From positions 164,496 to 228,495 of the forward strand of contig NZ_JNUP01000072.1 of NCBI RefSeq assembly GCF_000758165.1: a stretch of DNA of 64,000 nt. Direction: 5' to 3'. Made by a program: the position numbers and the translations under genes. Below the pieces are notes generated by a model that worked only from the letters and a program-made list of their open reading frames with translations, searched no databases and was not told the origin of the DNA. Shown piece after piece: positions 34,722 through 43,903 of this stretch. Each line of letters opens with the position of its first letter. Positions within the stretch are counted from its first letter, which is position 1. The stretch is from Spirochaeta lutea. GTDB taxonomy: Bacteria; Spirochaetota; Spirochaetia; DSM-27196; Salinispiraceae.

Positions 34722-35822
34722 ATGGCCGAATTGGTAATATACAAAGAACGAATCCTTAAAAACATCCGGACCCTCAACACCTATTTTGAAAAACACGGCA
34801 TCACCTGGACCCTCATCGTTAAGATGCTCTCGGGGAATAAGCGGCTTTTAAAAGAAATTCTTACCGATCCCATTCTCAGCGGCGCCCTGCAGTCCGTGGG
34901 AGACAGCCGGCTCACGGGACTGCGCCATGTGAAGGAGCTGAATCCGGAAATTCAAACCATGTACATCAAACCCCCGGCTATCCGCTTTGCAGACCAGGTA
35001 GTTACCTATGCCGACGTATCCCTGAACAGCTCCTTCCGAACCATCGAGGCCCTGAATAGGGCTGCAGGCAAGCAGAACAAGGTCCACAAGGTCATTATTA
35101 TGATCGAGATGGGGGAACTCCGGGAGGGAATCCTGGGGGATAACCTCATAGATTTTTACACCAGGGTCTTTGCCCTGGAACACATCGACATAATCGGGAT
35201 CGGCACCAACCTCGGCTGTCTTTTTGGGGTGGAACCCACCCGGGATAAGCTCGTCCAGCTGTCCCTCTATAAACAGCTCATCGAGGCCACCTTTAAAACC
35301 AAGGTAAGCCTCGTCAGCGGCGGCACGAGCATCACCCTGCCAGTCATCGAACAGGGCAAACTTCCCAAGGCCGTGAACCACTTCCGGGTGGGGGAAGCAG
35401 TATTCATGGGGACAAGTCCCCTGGACCAGAAGCGCTTTAGCACCCTAAGCGAATCAGTCTTCGAATACGATGCCCAGATCCTGGAAATTGAGGAAAAGGA
35501 CGCCCAGCCCGACGGGGTAATCGGAGAAGGAAACATCGGCCACGCCATTGAGGCCCAGGAAGACGACCCTAGCGATAAGAGTTTCCGCGCCCTGGTGGAC
35601 TTCGGATTAATCGATGTTGATGCTGCGGATCTCGAACCCCTGGATCCCGAGGTCAGCCTCTTCGGGAGCACCAGCGATATGACGGTGTACAGCCTGGGTA
35701 GCAACAAGACCCCGTCTGGCCAGAAAAAATACCAGGTCGGCCAGTCCCTGCCCTTCAAGCCGAGCTACATGGCCGTGGCACGCCTCATGAGCTCCAAGTT
35801 CATCGATAAGCGGGTGGTGTAG
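34722..35822 (+). CDS. Ornithine/alanine racemase-family PLP enzyme
   Basis: A 366-residue fold-type III PLP protein of the alanine/ornithine racemase family. The PLP lysine is Lys34 in WTLIVKMLSG. The phosphate-binding stretch is VSGGTSITLP near residue 200, followed by NHFRVGEAVFMG. The C-terminal beta domain contains RALVDFGLIDVD. The length fits ornithine racemase (about 355) and YhfX-like proteins. It would invert the alpha-carbon of an amino acid such as ornithine, but the substrate is not determined. A strong AAGGAGG precedes the ATG at 34722; an earlier in-frame start lies within the acetyltransferase gene and is not credible. Last gene of the MarR operon. Confidence 0.82.
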   Translation: MAELVIYKERILKNIRTLNTYFEKHGITWTLIVKMLSGNKRLLKEILTDPILSGALQSVGDSRLTGLRHVKELNPEIQTMYIKPPAIRFADQVVTYADVSLNSSFRTIEALNRAAGKQNKVHKVIIMIEMGELREGILGDNLIDFYTRVFALEHIDIIGIGTNLGCLFGVEPTRDKLVQLSLYKQLIEATFKTKVSLVSGGTSITLPVIEQGKLPKAVNHFRVGEAVFMGTSPLDQKRFSTLSESVFEYDAQILEIEEKDAQPDGVIGEGNIGHAIEAQEDDPSDKSFRALVDFGLIDVDAADLEPLDPEVSLFGSTSDMTVYSLGSNKTPSGQKKYQVGQSLPFKPSYMAVARLMSSKFIDKRVV

Positions 35823-35874
35823 GAAATCCGATAGAATTTGAAGCAACCCGGCTCTTTCTTGCGGTAATAGGTGT

Positions 35875-36591
35875 ATGAAAACACCCTTATACCAGAATCA
35901 TGGATCTGCCGGAGAGCCGGGACTCCCTATCCTCCATGGCAGATCCTTAAAACCCAACATCCGGGAGCGGGCGGTTTCCTCCGGAATTGCCGGACTCTCC
36001 GATGAAGAACTCCTCGGCCTGATGATCGGAAGCGGCATTAAGGGACACCCGGTCTCGAAACTCAGCAAGCTTCTTCTTCCCCTGCTCAGTCTGCAGGGCC
36101 ACCGGGGTCCCGAACCGGAGATCTTCTCCCGCATCCCCGGGATCGGCGCTGCCAAGGCCGCCATGCTCAGCGCTGCGGCTGAGTACTTTCGCCGGGTATA
36201 CACCCCCCGGGGTAAAAAGATATCAGCCCCCCAGGATGTCCTTTCCCATATCAATCACTATTCCCACCGCAACCAGGAACACTTCATATCGATCTACCTC
36301 AACGGCGCCCACGAGATTATCCAGGTTCGGGTAACCTGCATCGGGCTTATCAACCGGACTATTGTCCACCCCCGGGAGGTCTTTGCACCGGCAGTGGAGC
36401 TCCGGGCGGTGGCGGTCATCGTAGCCCATAACCACCCCTCGGGGAACCTGGAACCCAGCAGGGAGGATCTGGAGGTTACCGAGCGGCTGTTACGCGCCGG
36501 GGAGATCATCGGGATCGGCCTTTTGGATCATATTATCCTGGGCCCGAACGGGTCGGCCAGCCTTCTTGAGTTGGGCTTGTTTCCCGGTTAG
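35875..36591 (+). CDS. radC: RadC family protein (JAB/MPN domain)
   Basis: A 238-residue RadC-type protein. The N-terminal about 100 residues hold a helix-hairpin-helix-like element (IPGIGAAKAAMLSAAAEY). The C-terminal JAB/MPN metal domain contains HFISIYLNGAHEII and the zinc motif AHNHPSGN at about residues 184-191, followed by SREDLEVTERLL and IIGIGLLDHIIL. Despite the name, a DNA-repair role is not established; these proteins look like metalloproteases or DNA-associated hydrolases. Its stop codon shares bases with the stop of the convergent aldo-keto reductase gene. The start is weakly supported, as no good ribosome binding site is seen. Confidence 0.92.
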   Translation: MKTPLYQNHGSAGEPGLPILHGRSLKPNIRERAVSSGIAGLSDEELLGLMIGSGIKGHPVSKLSKLLLPLLSLQGHRGPEPEIFSRIPGIGAAKAAMLSAAAEYFRRVYTPRGKKISAPQDVLSHINHYSHRNQEHFISIYLNGAHEIIQVRVTCIGLINRTIVHPREVFAPAVELRAVAVIVAHNHPSGNLEPSREDLEVTERLLRAGEIIGIGLLDHIILGPNGSASLLELGLFPG

Positions 36592-37568
36592 GGCATGACC
36601 GCACCCCGGGCGGCGGTGTAGAGATGGTACCATTCCTCCCGGGAGAGTCGTACCTGGTCTGCTTGGGCGCAGGCGTTAATCCGGGCGATATTGGTGGTTC
36701 CGATAATCGGAACGATGGCTCCAGGATGGCGAAGAAGCCAGGCCAGGGCAATAGCTTCCTCGGCCACCCCGTGCTGCTGGGCATACCGGCCCACCAGCTC
36801 CGCGACCTGGGCCAGATGGGCGTGCTGATCGTCCAGGGGCCTGCCGGTGAGATATCCCTGGGCCAGAGGGCTCCAGGCCTGAAGCTGAATCCCCCGGCGT
36901 CGGCAGTACTCTAGTGTTCCCTCTAATCCCTGGGGATACCGGGGACTGAACTGGTTCAGGCTTACCCCGGCTTCAACAAATCCGTAGTGAGCCAGGCTCA
37001 TCTCGATTTGATTCACCACCAGGGGGCGGGTGAGGGTAGATTCTAGGAGCTGAATTTGCGCCCAGTTATGGTTTGATACACCGAAGTGCAGAACCTTCCC
37101 CTGGGAATGGAGCTGCTCAATGGCCCGGGCCACCTCCTCGGGCTCGCAGAGGGGATCAGGCCGATGGAGCAGGAGGATATCCAGGTAGTCCGTACCCAAA
37201 CGACGAAGACTGGCGTTTACCGCCTGAATAATGTAGTCATAGGAAAAGTCGTACCGGCCCGGTGCGCCGGGTTCAGGGGTATCGGCGAACCGGATACCGC
37301 ATTTTGACTGAATGACCATGGACTGGCGTAACCCGGGCTGCTGTTTGAGCAACTCTCCGAAGGTTTCCTCAGCCTTGCCCCGGGTATAGATGTCGGCGTG
37401 GTCGAACAGGGTGAACCCCGCTTGTAAGGCCGCTTCCACCACCTCCCGGGCCTGATCCACCGCCCGGGCCGATAGAGGAGCATCGGTCCAATCACCCCCC
37501 AGGCCCATACAGCCAAAGCCGATCCGCGAGACTACCGGTCCATTCGTTCCTACAGGTTGTGTGGTCAT
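36588..37568 (-). CDS. Aldo/keto reductase (YdhF-like)
   Basis: A 326-residue NADPH-dependent TIM-barrel oxidoreductase of the YdhF-like AKR group. Seen: FGCMGLGGDW, the catalytic Asp/Tyr region LFDHADIYTRGKAEE, Lys in VIQSKCGIRF, His in DILLLHRPDPL, and the cofactor end VPIIGTTNIARINAC. Reduction of small aldehydes or ketones is the general role. The ATG at 37568 follows AAGGAG by six bases; an in-frame ATG 15 bases earlier contains that site and is rejected. It lies 29 bases downstream of the MgtC-family gene and is probably co-transcribed. It ends inside the radC stop codon. Confidence 0.92.
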   Translation of the reverse strand: MTTQPVGTNGPVVSRIGFGCMGLGGDWTDAPLSARAVDQAREVVEAALQAGFTLFDHADIYTRGKAEETFGELLKQQPGLRQSMVIQSKCGIRFADTPEPGAPGRYDFSYDYIIQAVNASLRRLGTDYLDILLLHRPDPLCEPEEVARAIEQLHSQGKVLHFGVSNHNWAQIQLLESTLTRPLVVNQIEMSLAHYGFVEAGVSLNQFSPRYPQGLEGTLEYCRRRGIQLQAWSPLAQGYLTGRPLDDQHAHLAQVAELVGRYAQQHGVAEEAIALAWLLRHPGAIVPIIGTTNIARINACAQADQVRLSREEWYHLYTAARGAVMP

Positions 37569-37597
37569 GATTTGCTCCTTCATTATGGTTCTTGGTT

Positions 37598-38317
37598 CTA
37601 GGTACCGGGGTGGAACTCAAGGTTGACCCGTTTAACCCCGGGTATATCGGAAAGGGATACCACCAGCTGGTTGACCGGAATGTCCTTCGGAATGAGTACA
37701 TCCAGATGCATGGTGACCCCCTCCTTCTTAACCTGGTAATCAATGCTCATTCCGTGAATCTCCACCCGCTGATCCTCGATGATCCCCCGGATAGTCTCAA
37801 CCCGTTCCTGGAGGCCTTCCCCGGATAAACTCAAACGCCGGGTTACCGCCTTGGGAAACACCTTGGTGGATATCCGTTCCAGAATCCCCAGAGCAAAGAG
37901 TACGATGCCCACCGCAATAACGGCAGCAGCGTACATGCCCGCGCCGGTCACCAGACCGATAGCCGCAACCACCCAGATACTGGCTGCGGTAGTCAGACCC
38001 CGGATATCCAGTCCCATGCGGACAATGGCCCCGGCTCCGAGAAATCCGATACCCGAGACCACCTGGGCGGCGATTCTGGAGGGATCCGCCGCATCCCCGG
38101 GAAAGGCCTGGGCCATGTAGATGGAGAGCATCATGAGAATGGTAGCGCCGAGGCAGATCAGAAGATGGGTACGGAGACCGGCGGCCTGATTTTTGCGCTC
38201 CCGTTCTAATCCCACCATACCCCCAAAAATAGCAGAGAGGGCAAGCCGCAGCACCAGGGTGTCCAGCTGGATTTCTTGTTTTGTAAAAAGCTCACTAAGC
38301 CAGGTAAGGAGATCCAT
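37598..38317 (-). CDS. MgtC/SapB family membrane protein
   Basis: A 239-residue protein. Residues 1-150 carry about four or five membrane helices with the MgtC signature ([27 protein letters not shown] ends, and [13 protein letters not shown] with [15 protein letters not shown]). The C-terminal about 85 residues form a small cytoplasmic ACT-like domain ([20 protein letters not shown]). MgtC of pathogens acts on ATP synthase and Mg2+ homeostasis, while SapB-type relatives in free-living bacteria have no fixed role. A TATACT box lies six bases before the ATG, with no ribosome binding site. It is divergent from glnS across 59 bases. Confidence 0.9.
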   Translation of the reverse strand: MDLLTWLSELFTKQEIQLDTLVLRLALSAIFGGMVGLERERKNQAAGLRTHLLICLGATILMMLSIYMAQAFPGDAADPSRIAAQVVSGIGFLGAGAIVRMGLDIRGLTTAASIWVVAAIGLVTGAGMYAAAVIAVGIVLFALGILERISTKVFPKAVTRRLSLSGEGLQERVETIRGIIEDQRVEIHGMSIDYQVKKEGVTMHLDVLIPKDIPVNQLVVSLSDIPGVKRVNLEFHPGT

Positions 38318-38323
38318 GGCACC

Positions 38324-38352
38324 AGTATATGCTCCCTTCTATGCAATATAAA
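38324..38352 (-). promoter_or_regulatory. Promoter of the MgtC-family gene, leaderless type
   Basis: Minus-strand TTTATA (38352-38347), a 17-base spacer and TATACT (38329-38324), six bases before the ATG at 38317. It overlaps the upstream part of the glnS promoter. Confidence 0.55.
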
Positions 38353-38360
38353 TACCTTTT

Positions 38361-38369
38361 TGCTATACT
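38361..38369 (+). promoter_or_regulatory. glnS extended -10 promoter, leaderless type
   Basis: TGCTATACT, an extended -10, ends seven bases before the ATG at 38377. The -35 (ATGCAA at 38341) is poor, as usual for extended -10 promoters. Confidence 0.6.
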
Positions 38370-38376
38370 GCCCGGC

Positions 38377-40077
38377 ATGAGTGATGAAACACGACCAGGA
38401 TTAGACTTTTTACGGCAAACAGTTAAGGACGACATGGATTCCGGACGGTTTCCCCCTCCGGTTACAACCCGATTTCCTCCGGAACCCAACGGCTACCTGC
38501 ATATTGGGCATGCCAAGGCCATCTGCTTGGATTTCGGGATTGCCGAAGAATGGCAGGGCAAAACCAATCTTCGCTTCGATGACACCAACCCCACCAAGGA
38601 AGATGTAGAGTTCGTGGATTCCATAAAACGAGATATCCACTGGCTTGGTTTTGACTGGGAAGACCGGGAGTTTTTTGCCAGCGACTATTTTGAACAGCTG
38701 TACCAGTGGGCACAACAGCTCATATCCAAGGGGCTTGCCTACGTTGACAGCCAGAGTCCCGAAGAGATCAGCAAGAACCGGGGAACACCCACCCAGGCCG
38801 GCATTGAAAGCCCCTACCGAACCCGCACCGTTGAGGAAAACCTCGAGCTTTTTCAGGACATGCGGGACGGGAAATTTCCCGACGGCTCCTGCGTGCTCAG
38901 AGCAAAGATTGATATGGCCCATCCAAACCTCAATATGCGGGATCCGGTGATGTACCGGATTAAACATGCCCACCACCACCGTACCGGCGATGCATGGTGC
39001 ATCTACCCCATGTACGACTGGGCCCACGGACAAAGCGATGCAATAGAGGGAATAACCCACTCCATGTGCACCCTGGAGTTCGAGAATCACCGGCCCCTGT
39101 ACAACTGGTATCTTGAGAAGCTGGAACTGCCCAACCCTCCCAGGCAGATAGAATTTAACCGACTGAACCTTACCTACACCGTCCTGAGCAAGCGTAAGCT
39201 CCTGGAACTCGTGCAGAAGAATATTGTCGAGGGCTGGAACGATCCCCGGATGCCAACCATCTCGGGTATCCGCCGGAGGGGCTACCCTGCAGGTGCCATA
39301 CGGGCCTTCGTGGGTGCGATGGGGGTTAGTAAAACCGAAGGGATGGTGGATCTCTCGGCCCTGGAATACTACGTCAGGGAGGAGCTGAACCGTACGGCCC
39401 GGCGGGTGATGGTAGTCCTTGATCCGGTAAAGGTAGTGATTACCAACTACCCCGAGGGAAAAACCGAGCAGATAGATGCGGAGAACAATCCCGAGGATGA
39501 ATCTGCCGGCTGGAGGACCATTCCGTTCTCCCGGGAGCTATTCATTGAGCGGGCAGATTTTATGGAAGCCCCCCCCAAGAAGTACTTCCGGCTATCACCC
39601 GGTAAGGAGGTCCGCCTCAAACACGCCTACTTCATTACCTGCCAAGAGGTAATTAAGGATGCCCGGGGAATTATCACTGAGCTTCGCTGCACCTACGATC
39701 CCGAAAGCCGGGGCGGATCAAGCCCCGATGGCAGAAAGGTCAAGGGCACCCTGCACTGGGTAAGCTGTCAGGAATCCGTGGATGCCCGGGTCCGGTTGTA
39801 CGACAACCTATTTGTGAAACCCGACATGGGAACCCTCGAGGAAGGCAAGGATTACCTGGATTACCTGAATCCGGAGAGTCTGGTGGAGGTGACTGCTAAG
39901 GCTGAACCCTGTATGACGGATGCGAAAGCCGGGGAGCACTACCAGTTCCTGCGCAACGGCTATTTTACCGCCGATGAAATCGACCACCTTCCTCAGGACG
40001 GCACCCTGGTATTCAACCGGACCGTCACCCTGAAGGATAGTTGGGCAAAAATGGAACGGAAGGGTCAAACCAACTAA
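38377..40077 (+). CDS. glnS: Glutaminyl-tRNA synthetase
   Basis: A 566-residue class Ib synthetase. The catalytic Rossmann domain has HIGH in [17 protein letters not shown] (42-45), the acceptor-binding insertion follows ([25 protein letters not shown]), and the KMSKS-type motif is VLSKRKL near residue 268. Two beta-barrel anticodon domains make up the C-terminal 230 residues. The discriminating segment RFDDTNP and the overall length (E. coli 554) point to GlnRS rather than GluRS. Direct charging of tRNA-Gln is implied. The ATG at 38377 gives [16 protein letters not shown]; the in-frame ATG at 38329 lies upstream of the -10 box. Confidence 0.96.
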   Translation: MSDETRPGLDFLRQTVKDDMDSGRFPPPVTTRFPPEPNGYLHIGHAKAICLDFGIAEEWQGKTNLRFDDTNPTKEDVEFVDSIKRDIHWLGFDWEDREFFASDYFEQLYQWAQQLISKGLAYVDSQSPEEISKNRGTPTQAGIESPYRTRTVEENLELFQDMRDGKFPDGSCVLRAKIDMAHPNLNMRDPVMYRIKHAHHHRTGDAWCIYPMYDWAHGQSDAIEGITHSMCTLEFENHRPLYNWYLEKLELPNPPRQIEFNRLNLTYTVLSKRKLLELVQKNIVEGWNDPRMPTISGIRRRGYPAGAIRAFVGAMGVSKTEGMVDLSALEYYVREELNRTARRVMVVLDPVKVVITNYPEGKTEQIDAENNPEDESAGWRTIPFSRELFIERADFMEAPPKKYFRLSPGKEVRLKHAYFITCQEVIKDARGIITELRCTYDPESRGGSSPDGRKVKGTLHWVSCQESVDARVRLYDNLFVKPDMGTLEEGKDYLDYLNPESLVEVTAKAEPCMTDAKAGEHYQFLRNGYFTADEIDHLPQDGTLVFNRTVTLKDSWAKMERKGQTN

Positions 40078-40125
40078 GGGGATCGGAACACCTGCCTCCG
40101 ATTCCGGGGGCAGCACGATTTTTCC

Positions 40126-40150
40126 GGGGCAGGAGGTATTCTCCTGCCCC
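40126..40150. terminator. Hairpin between convergent glnS and hypothetical gene
   Basis: GGGGCAGGAG pairs with CTCCTGCCCC around a five-base loop, a perfect 10-bp stem. There is no T-run on either side, so termination is inferred from position. Confidence 0.55.
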
Positions 40151-40181
40151 TCATGCCTGATCGAACCGGCTGTCTTGCTTT

Positions 40182-40772
40182 TTAATTGCTGTGAGGCATG
40201 TAGTGGGCACTGCTGGCAGCACCGAGCTTGGGGAATTCCCGTTCTTCTTCGGGGGTATAGAGGCTGTCCAGGGGTTCGGGCTTGGGCTGGTAATCCCGGG
40301 AAATGCCGGGACTCTGCTCCCTGCGCCAGGGGTAGGTAGCGTGGGTGTCTTCGTAGGGGATTTTTTTAATGATCTCCACCACCAGTTTTCCCTGCTCCCG
40401 GCGTTCTTCCACCACTCCAAAACACCCTGCCCCGATATAGGTGATCCGTTGCCCTTCGGTAAGCTCCTCCTGGCCCTCCAGGGTCCGGATTACACTCTCG
40501 ATATTCGCCGGCTTTCCCGTGGAGGGGTGGGCAATGGCTGCCAAGATATTCTCAATCGGATCGCCTGTTATGGGATCCGGATCGTATTCCCGGATCGGGG
40601 GAGGATCCGGCATGTAGGTACGGGAAGGATCGTCGTAGGGAGTTAGGGCCCGGACCTTGGGTCCCCGAGAGCCCCCCCTCCCCTGCCCTTTGCCAAGAGA
40701 CTGGGATTGATCTTGTTTGTTTTTTTTCTTGCGACGGCCTCGTTTACGCCGATTTTGCTGAGAATCTGCCAT
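40182..40772 (-). CDS. Hypothetical protein with basic N-terminus
   Basis: A 196-residue protein. The first 40 residues are extremely basic (RRKRGRRKKKNKQ, then a G/R stretch), which suggests nucleic-acid binding. A proline- and aspartate-rich linker follows (YMPDPPPIREYDPDPI). Residues about 70-140 form a small domain (ENILAAIAHPSTGKPANIES, ITYIGAGCFGVVEER, KLVVEIIKKIPYED). I know no named family. It starts four bases after the ROK kinase stop and so belongs to that transcript. Cytoplasmic; no signal peptide or membrane segment. Confidence 0.7.
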   Translation of the reverse strand: MADSQQNRRKRGRRKKKNKQDQSQSLGKGQGRGGSRGPKVRALTPYDDPSRTYMPDPPPIREYDPDPITGDPIENILAAIAHPSTGKPANIESVIRTLEGQEELTEGQRITYIGAGCFGVVEERREQGKLVVEIIKKIPYEDTHATYPWRREQSPGISRDYQPKPEPLDSLYTPEEEREFPKLGAASSAHYMPHSN

Positions 40773-40776
40773 ATGG

Positions 40777-41682
40777 TTACTGTACTGCTCCTAACTGGTC
40801 CTGGGCAAGTAGAAGCGCACCGGTAATACCCGCCTGGTTCTCTCGCTCAGGAAATACGATATAATCTTCCCGTTCTTCGGTAATCTCCGGTCTGTCAACA
40901 TACCCGTTGAGAAACTCCTTCAAATACCGCCGAAGAGCCGGAAATATCTGGGGTTGATGCATGACACCGCCGCCCATGATAATGCGCTGAGGACTCAGGG
41001 TCAGTACCATAGCAGCCAGCCCCTGGGCCAAATAATAGGCCTCAAGATCCCAGGCCGGATGGTCCTCGGGTAATTCGATACCCGGTTTGCCCCAACGCTC
41101 CTGAATTGCCGGGCCGGCAGCCATACCCTCTAAGCAGGTGCCGTGAAAGGGACAGGTACCTTGGAAGGTATCATCCTCCCGGGGTACCAACCGAATATGT
41201 CCCACCTCCGGATGAACCAACCCGTGAAGCGCCTTATTATCTACCACCACACCGCCGCCGACTCCGGTTCCAATCGTCAGGTAGAGAAAGGTATCGCAAC
41301 CCCGGCCGGCACCGTACCGTCCCTCTCCCAATGCTGCGGCGCCGGTATCGGTATCAAACCCAATAGGCACATCCATTCTACTCTTAAAAAATCCGACGAT
41401 ATCCGTACCAGCCCAGCGCACCTTCGGGGTGGATGTAATATACCCGTAGGTCTTGGATCGCCGATCCAAATCCACCGGACCGAATGAGCCGATTCCCAGG
41501 GATGCTATGGGCCCGTACTCTTCCTGGCATTCCTTAAAAAAATCATAGGCCCGGGTCATGGTCTCTTCCGGGGTCGTAGTGGGAAATCGGATTTCCTTGA
41601 GGATATCCACCGGGGAATATCCGACCGCACAGACAAACTTCGTTCCTCCGGCCTCAATTCCGGCAAGCAGGGGTTTCGACAT
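40777..41682 (-). CDS. ROK-family sugar kinase, fructokinase-like
   Basis: A 301-residue kinase. The N-terminal phosphate loop region is AGIEAGGTKFVCAVG, the sugar-binding Asp lies in GFDTDTGAAALGE, and TIGTGVGGGVVVD is the second phosphate motif. The zinc site is GHIRL...CPFHGTCLEGMAAG with His and three Cys, as in the fructokinase/GmuE-type branch of ROK proteins. ATP-dependent phosphorylation of fructose at C6 is the best guess; mannose is also possible. AAGGAG precedes the ATG by seven bases. A hypothetical basic protein is co-transcribed downstream. No sugar transporter lies nearby. Confidence 0.9.
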   Translation of the reverse strand: MSKPLLAGIEAGGTKFVCAVGYSPVDILKEIRFPTTTPEETMTRAYDFFKECQEEYGPIASLGIGSFGPVDLDRRSKTYGYITSTPKVRWAGTDIVGFFKSRMDVPIGFDTDTGAAALGEGRYGAGRGCDTFLYLTIGTGVGGGVVVDNKALHGLVHPEVGHIRLVPREDDTFQGTCPFHGTCLEGMAAGPAIQERWGKPGIELPEDHPAWDLEAYYLAQGLAAMVLTLSPQRIIMGGGVMHQPQIFPALRRYLKEFLNGYVDRPEITEEREDYIVFPERENQAGITGALLLAQDQLGAVQ

Positions 41683-41812
41683 AGCATGGCTCCTTGTATG
41701 GTGTGTTCCAAGGGTAGCATCTTAGGCGCGCTTTGTCAGCACGCCTGCAGGTTCCTCGCGGTCACGACCGTTTTAATCACTCCAGGGGAAGGACGGGAGT
41801 TTATTGAAGGGT

Positions 41813-42655
41813 CTAGGCGTTGGGCCGGCGACCCAGCAGATACGCCGCCCCAGCACCGCCGAGGAAACTGAGAACAGACACGCCACCGGTAAGGTCCAGG
41901 GTGATTCCGGGCCACAGCTCGACCAGGGACCCCAACACCAACCCGATGATGGCAGCGTAGGTCAGACTATGAAATCGCCGGAGCAGGAACCCCATGAGTT
42001 TGCTGACACCGATAATGCCCAGGGCAGCCCCCAGAACCAGAATACCCAACAGGGGCAGATTGAAATCCTTAATCGCCCCGATGAAGGTGCTGTACAATCC
42101 CAGAATCAACAGAATAAAGCTGCCGGAGATACCCGGAATGACCATTGCAGCCGAAGCAATGACCCCTGCCGCGAAGATACCCAGGGCGGATTCCGGGGTA
42201 AGCTCACGCATGGCGCCGGATTCCAGGGGTTCGGGCTGGAGACTCAGGAGAATCATCCCCGCTAAAAAAACAAGAAATACCACCCCATGGTACCAGCGGA
42301 ACTCCTTTGGACGGGCAATATGGAGGAGGAAGGGAATACTCCCGGCGATTAATCCCATAAATCCGAAGGTGGTTTGCTGAGGAGCCCGAAGGAAGAGCCA
42401 GTCCACCAGATGGGCAATAGCGATGATACCCAGACCCAGGCCGACCCCGACCTGCACCAGGTACCAGAGATTCTGTTTCCACCCGTACTCGTTGGAAAAG
42501 AAACCGCTCACGGCAGAAATGAGCCGGTCATAGATTCCGGTAACTACGGCGATGGTGCCGCCGCTAACCCCGGGTACCGCATTCGCCGCACCGATGGCCG
42601 CCCCGGAAAGAATTAGCCCAGGATTGGGTAAAACCTTGAACGTTTTTTGATTCAT
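41813..42655 (-). CDS. DUF368 family protein, probable undecaprenyl-phosphate translocase
   Basis: A 280-residue membrane protein with about eight hydrophobic segments. The family hallmark NAVPGVSGGTIAVVTGIYD lies near residue 25, and its internal repeat VIPGISGSFILLILGLY near residue 168. DUF368 (PopT) proteins have been shown in other bacteria to help recycle the lipid carrier undecaprenyl phosphate across the membrane, with DedA proteins as the alternative. This serves wall synthesis, together with murB and pbpC in this window. The extended -10 box TGATATACT lies six bases before the ATG, and no ribosome binding site is present. Confidence 0.93.
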   Translation of the reverse strand: MNQKTFKVLPNPGLILSGAAIGAANAVPGVSGGTIAVVTGIYDRLISAVSGFFSNEYGWKQNLWYLVQVGVGLGLGIIAIAHLVDWLFLRAPQQTTFGFMGLIAGSIPFLLHIARPKEFRWYHGVVFLVFLAGMILLSLQPEPLESGAMRELTPESALGIFAAGVIASAAMVIPGISGSFILLILGLYSTFIGAIKDFNLPLLGILVLGAALGIIGVSKLMGFLLRRFHSLTYAAIIGLVLGSLVELWPGITLDLTGGVSVLSFLGGAGAAYLLGRRPNA

Positions 42656-42661
42656 GCAGGG

Positions 42662-42670
42662 AGTATATCA
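42662..42670 (-). promoter_or_regulatory. Extended -10 promoter of the DUF368 gene, leaderless type
   Basis: Minus-strand TGATATACT, ending six bases before the ATG at 42655. It separates this gene from the hypothetical gene that ends at 42679. Confidence 0.6.
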
Positions 42671-42678
42671 ACAAGCCC

Positions 42679-43725
42679 CTACTGGTTCGAGGCCTGGGGT
42701 TGTTTTACCGTATGAATTTCATTAAACACATCCAAAACGGTCTGAAACAACTGCCTGGCCTCTCGGGAATAATCCTCCAGCCCCCGGGCATTCAGGGAAT
42801 CCAGGTCGATCCGGGCCATGTACTCCAGGGTGGAGACCAGGGGATGTTCAGCATTCAGGACAAACAGGGGCTCCCGGGTTTTTTCCAGCTGCTCCAAGGA
42901 ATCTGGGCGGTGGAGGGGAAACTGCAGGCTCTTCCCCTCATGGGGTTTGGGTCCGGCCTGTTCGGCGCTGTTGTCCGGGGTGATTTCCCGGGCCGGGGTA
43001 GATGGAACACTGCCGGATCGGCGTTTTACCCGGAGGCGCAGGGGCTTTTTCCGGAGTTCGGCGGGACCTGCTATTTCCGGGGCTGCTTCTTCCCCGACTC
43101 CTGCTTCCCTGGCCGGGGTCTCACGGGAGGTCTCGGCGGATTCCGGCACACCCCCTGGCTCCAAGGTATCCAGGGTCTTAGAATCGGCAAAATCATCCTG
43201 ATCGATCTCGTAACTTCGGAACGCCTCAACCTGGCGGGCTACCCGCTTACTGCGATGGACCTCATCTAAGCGGGTTTGGTGCTGAAGCCGTTCCAGGGCA
43301 GTCAGCGGCGCGCGAACCTCCTGGGACTCATCATTCTGAGATGTCTCCCCGGGAGTCGCTGCGATGGAAGGATTATATTCCTGGGTACTATGGGAAACCC
43401 AGTCCATAAAGAGAGAAAACTCCAGAGATTCCTGGGGTCCAGCGAAATCCTGACGCAGGTTTTCTAAGCGGTCGCAGATACCGCATATATCCTTATCACA
43501 CCGCCCCCCCAGGGGCATCTGGGAAAAAAACTGGTTCAGAACACGGTTGAACCGAAGCTTTTTGGCCGGTTCGATCTCGTACCCCAGGTCCTGGGTGTAG
43601 GGAGTCGACATCCGGAGAGCGATTACATATCGCTTATCTTCTGTTGAAAGAATACGTAACTTGTTAGCAACGCCAACCAGATGCAAAAGCTCCTGGGGAC
43701 TGAATAGATCAATGAGGTACTGCAT
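42679..43725 (-). CDS. Hypothetical protein with a Cys cluster
   Basis: A 348-residue cytoplasmic protein. Residues 1-110 look like a folded domain (YLIDLFSPQELLHLVGVANK) ending in a CX4CX2C cluster (GGRCDKDICGICDRLENL). The middle (about 130-290) is low-complexity, charged and rich in P/E/S/A. The last about 60 residues are a helical segment (HPLVSTLEYMARIDLDSL ... QLFQTVLDVFNEI). No family was recognised. The three cysteines could bind a metal, but a fourth ligand is not obvious. I prefer the ATG at 43725 to an ATG 18 codons earlier, because the residues between are not protein-like. The ribosome binding site is weak at both. Confidence 0.65.
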   Translation of the reverse strand: MQYLIDLFSPQELLHLVGVANKLRILSTEDKRYVIALRMSTPYTQDLGYEIEPAKKLRFNRVLNQFFSQMPLGGRCDKDICGICDRLENLRQDFAGPQESLEFSLFMDWVSHSTQEYNPSIAATPGETSQNDESQEVRAPLTALERLQHQTRLDEVHRSKRVARQVEAFRSYEIDQDDFADSKTLDTLEPGGVPESAETSRETPAREAGVGEEAAPEIAGPAELRKKPLRLRVKRRSGSVPSTPAREITPDNSAEQAGPKPHEGKSLQFPLHRPDSLEQLEKTREPLFVLNAEHPLVSTLEYMARIDLDSLNARGLEDYSREARQLFQTVLDVFNEIHTVKQPQASNQ

Positions 43726-43903
43726 GATGTTTAAGCCTTTTATGTAGGGGTCTCGTTTATGAGCGTGTGGGGCACACAATAAAAAATAGCTGAATAATGT
43801 TCAAGGGGGCTGTTCCATCTTTCTTGGGTAGGAGGCAATCCGGTACCGATGCCGGGTTGTAGCCCTCGCTGGGCGGCCGGTTCCCGGGTGAATAGATCAA
43901 GAG

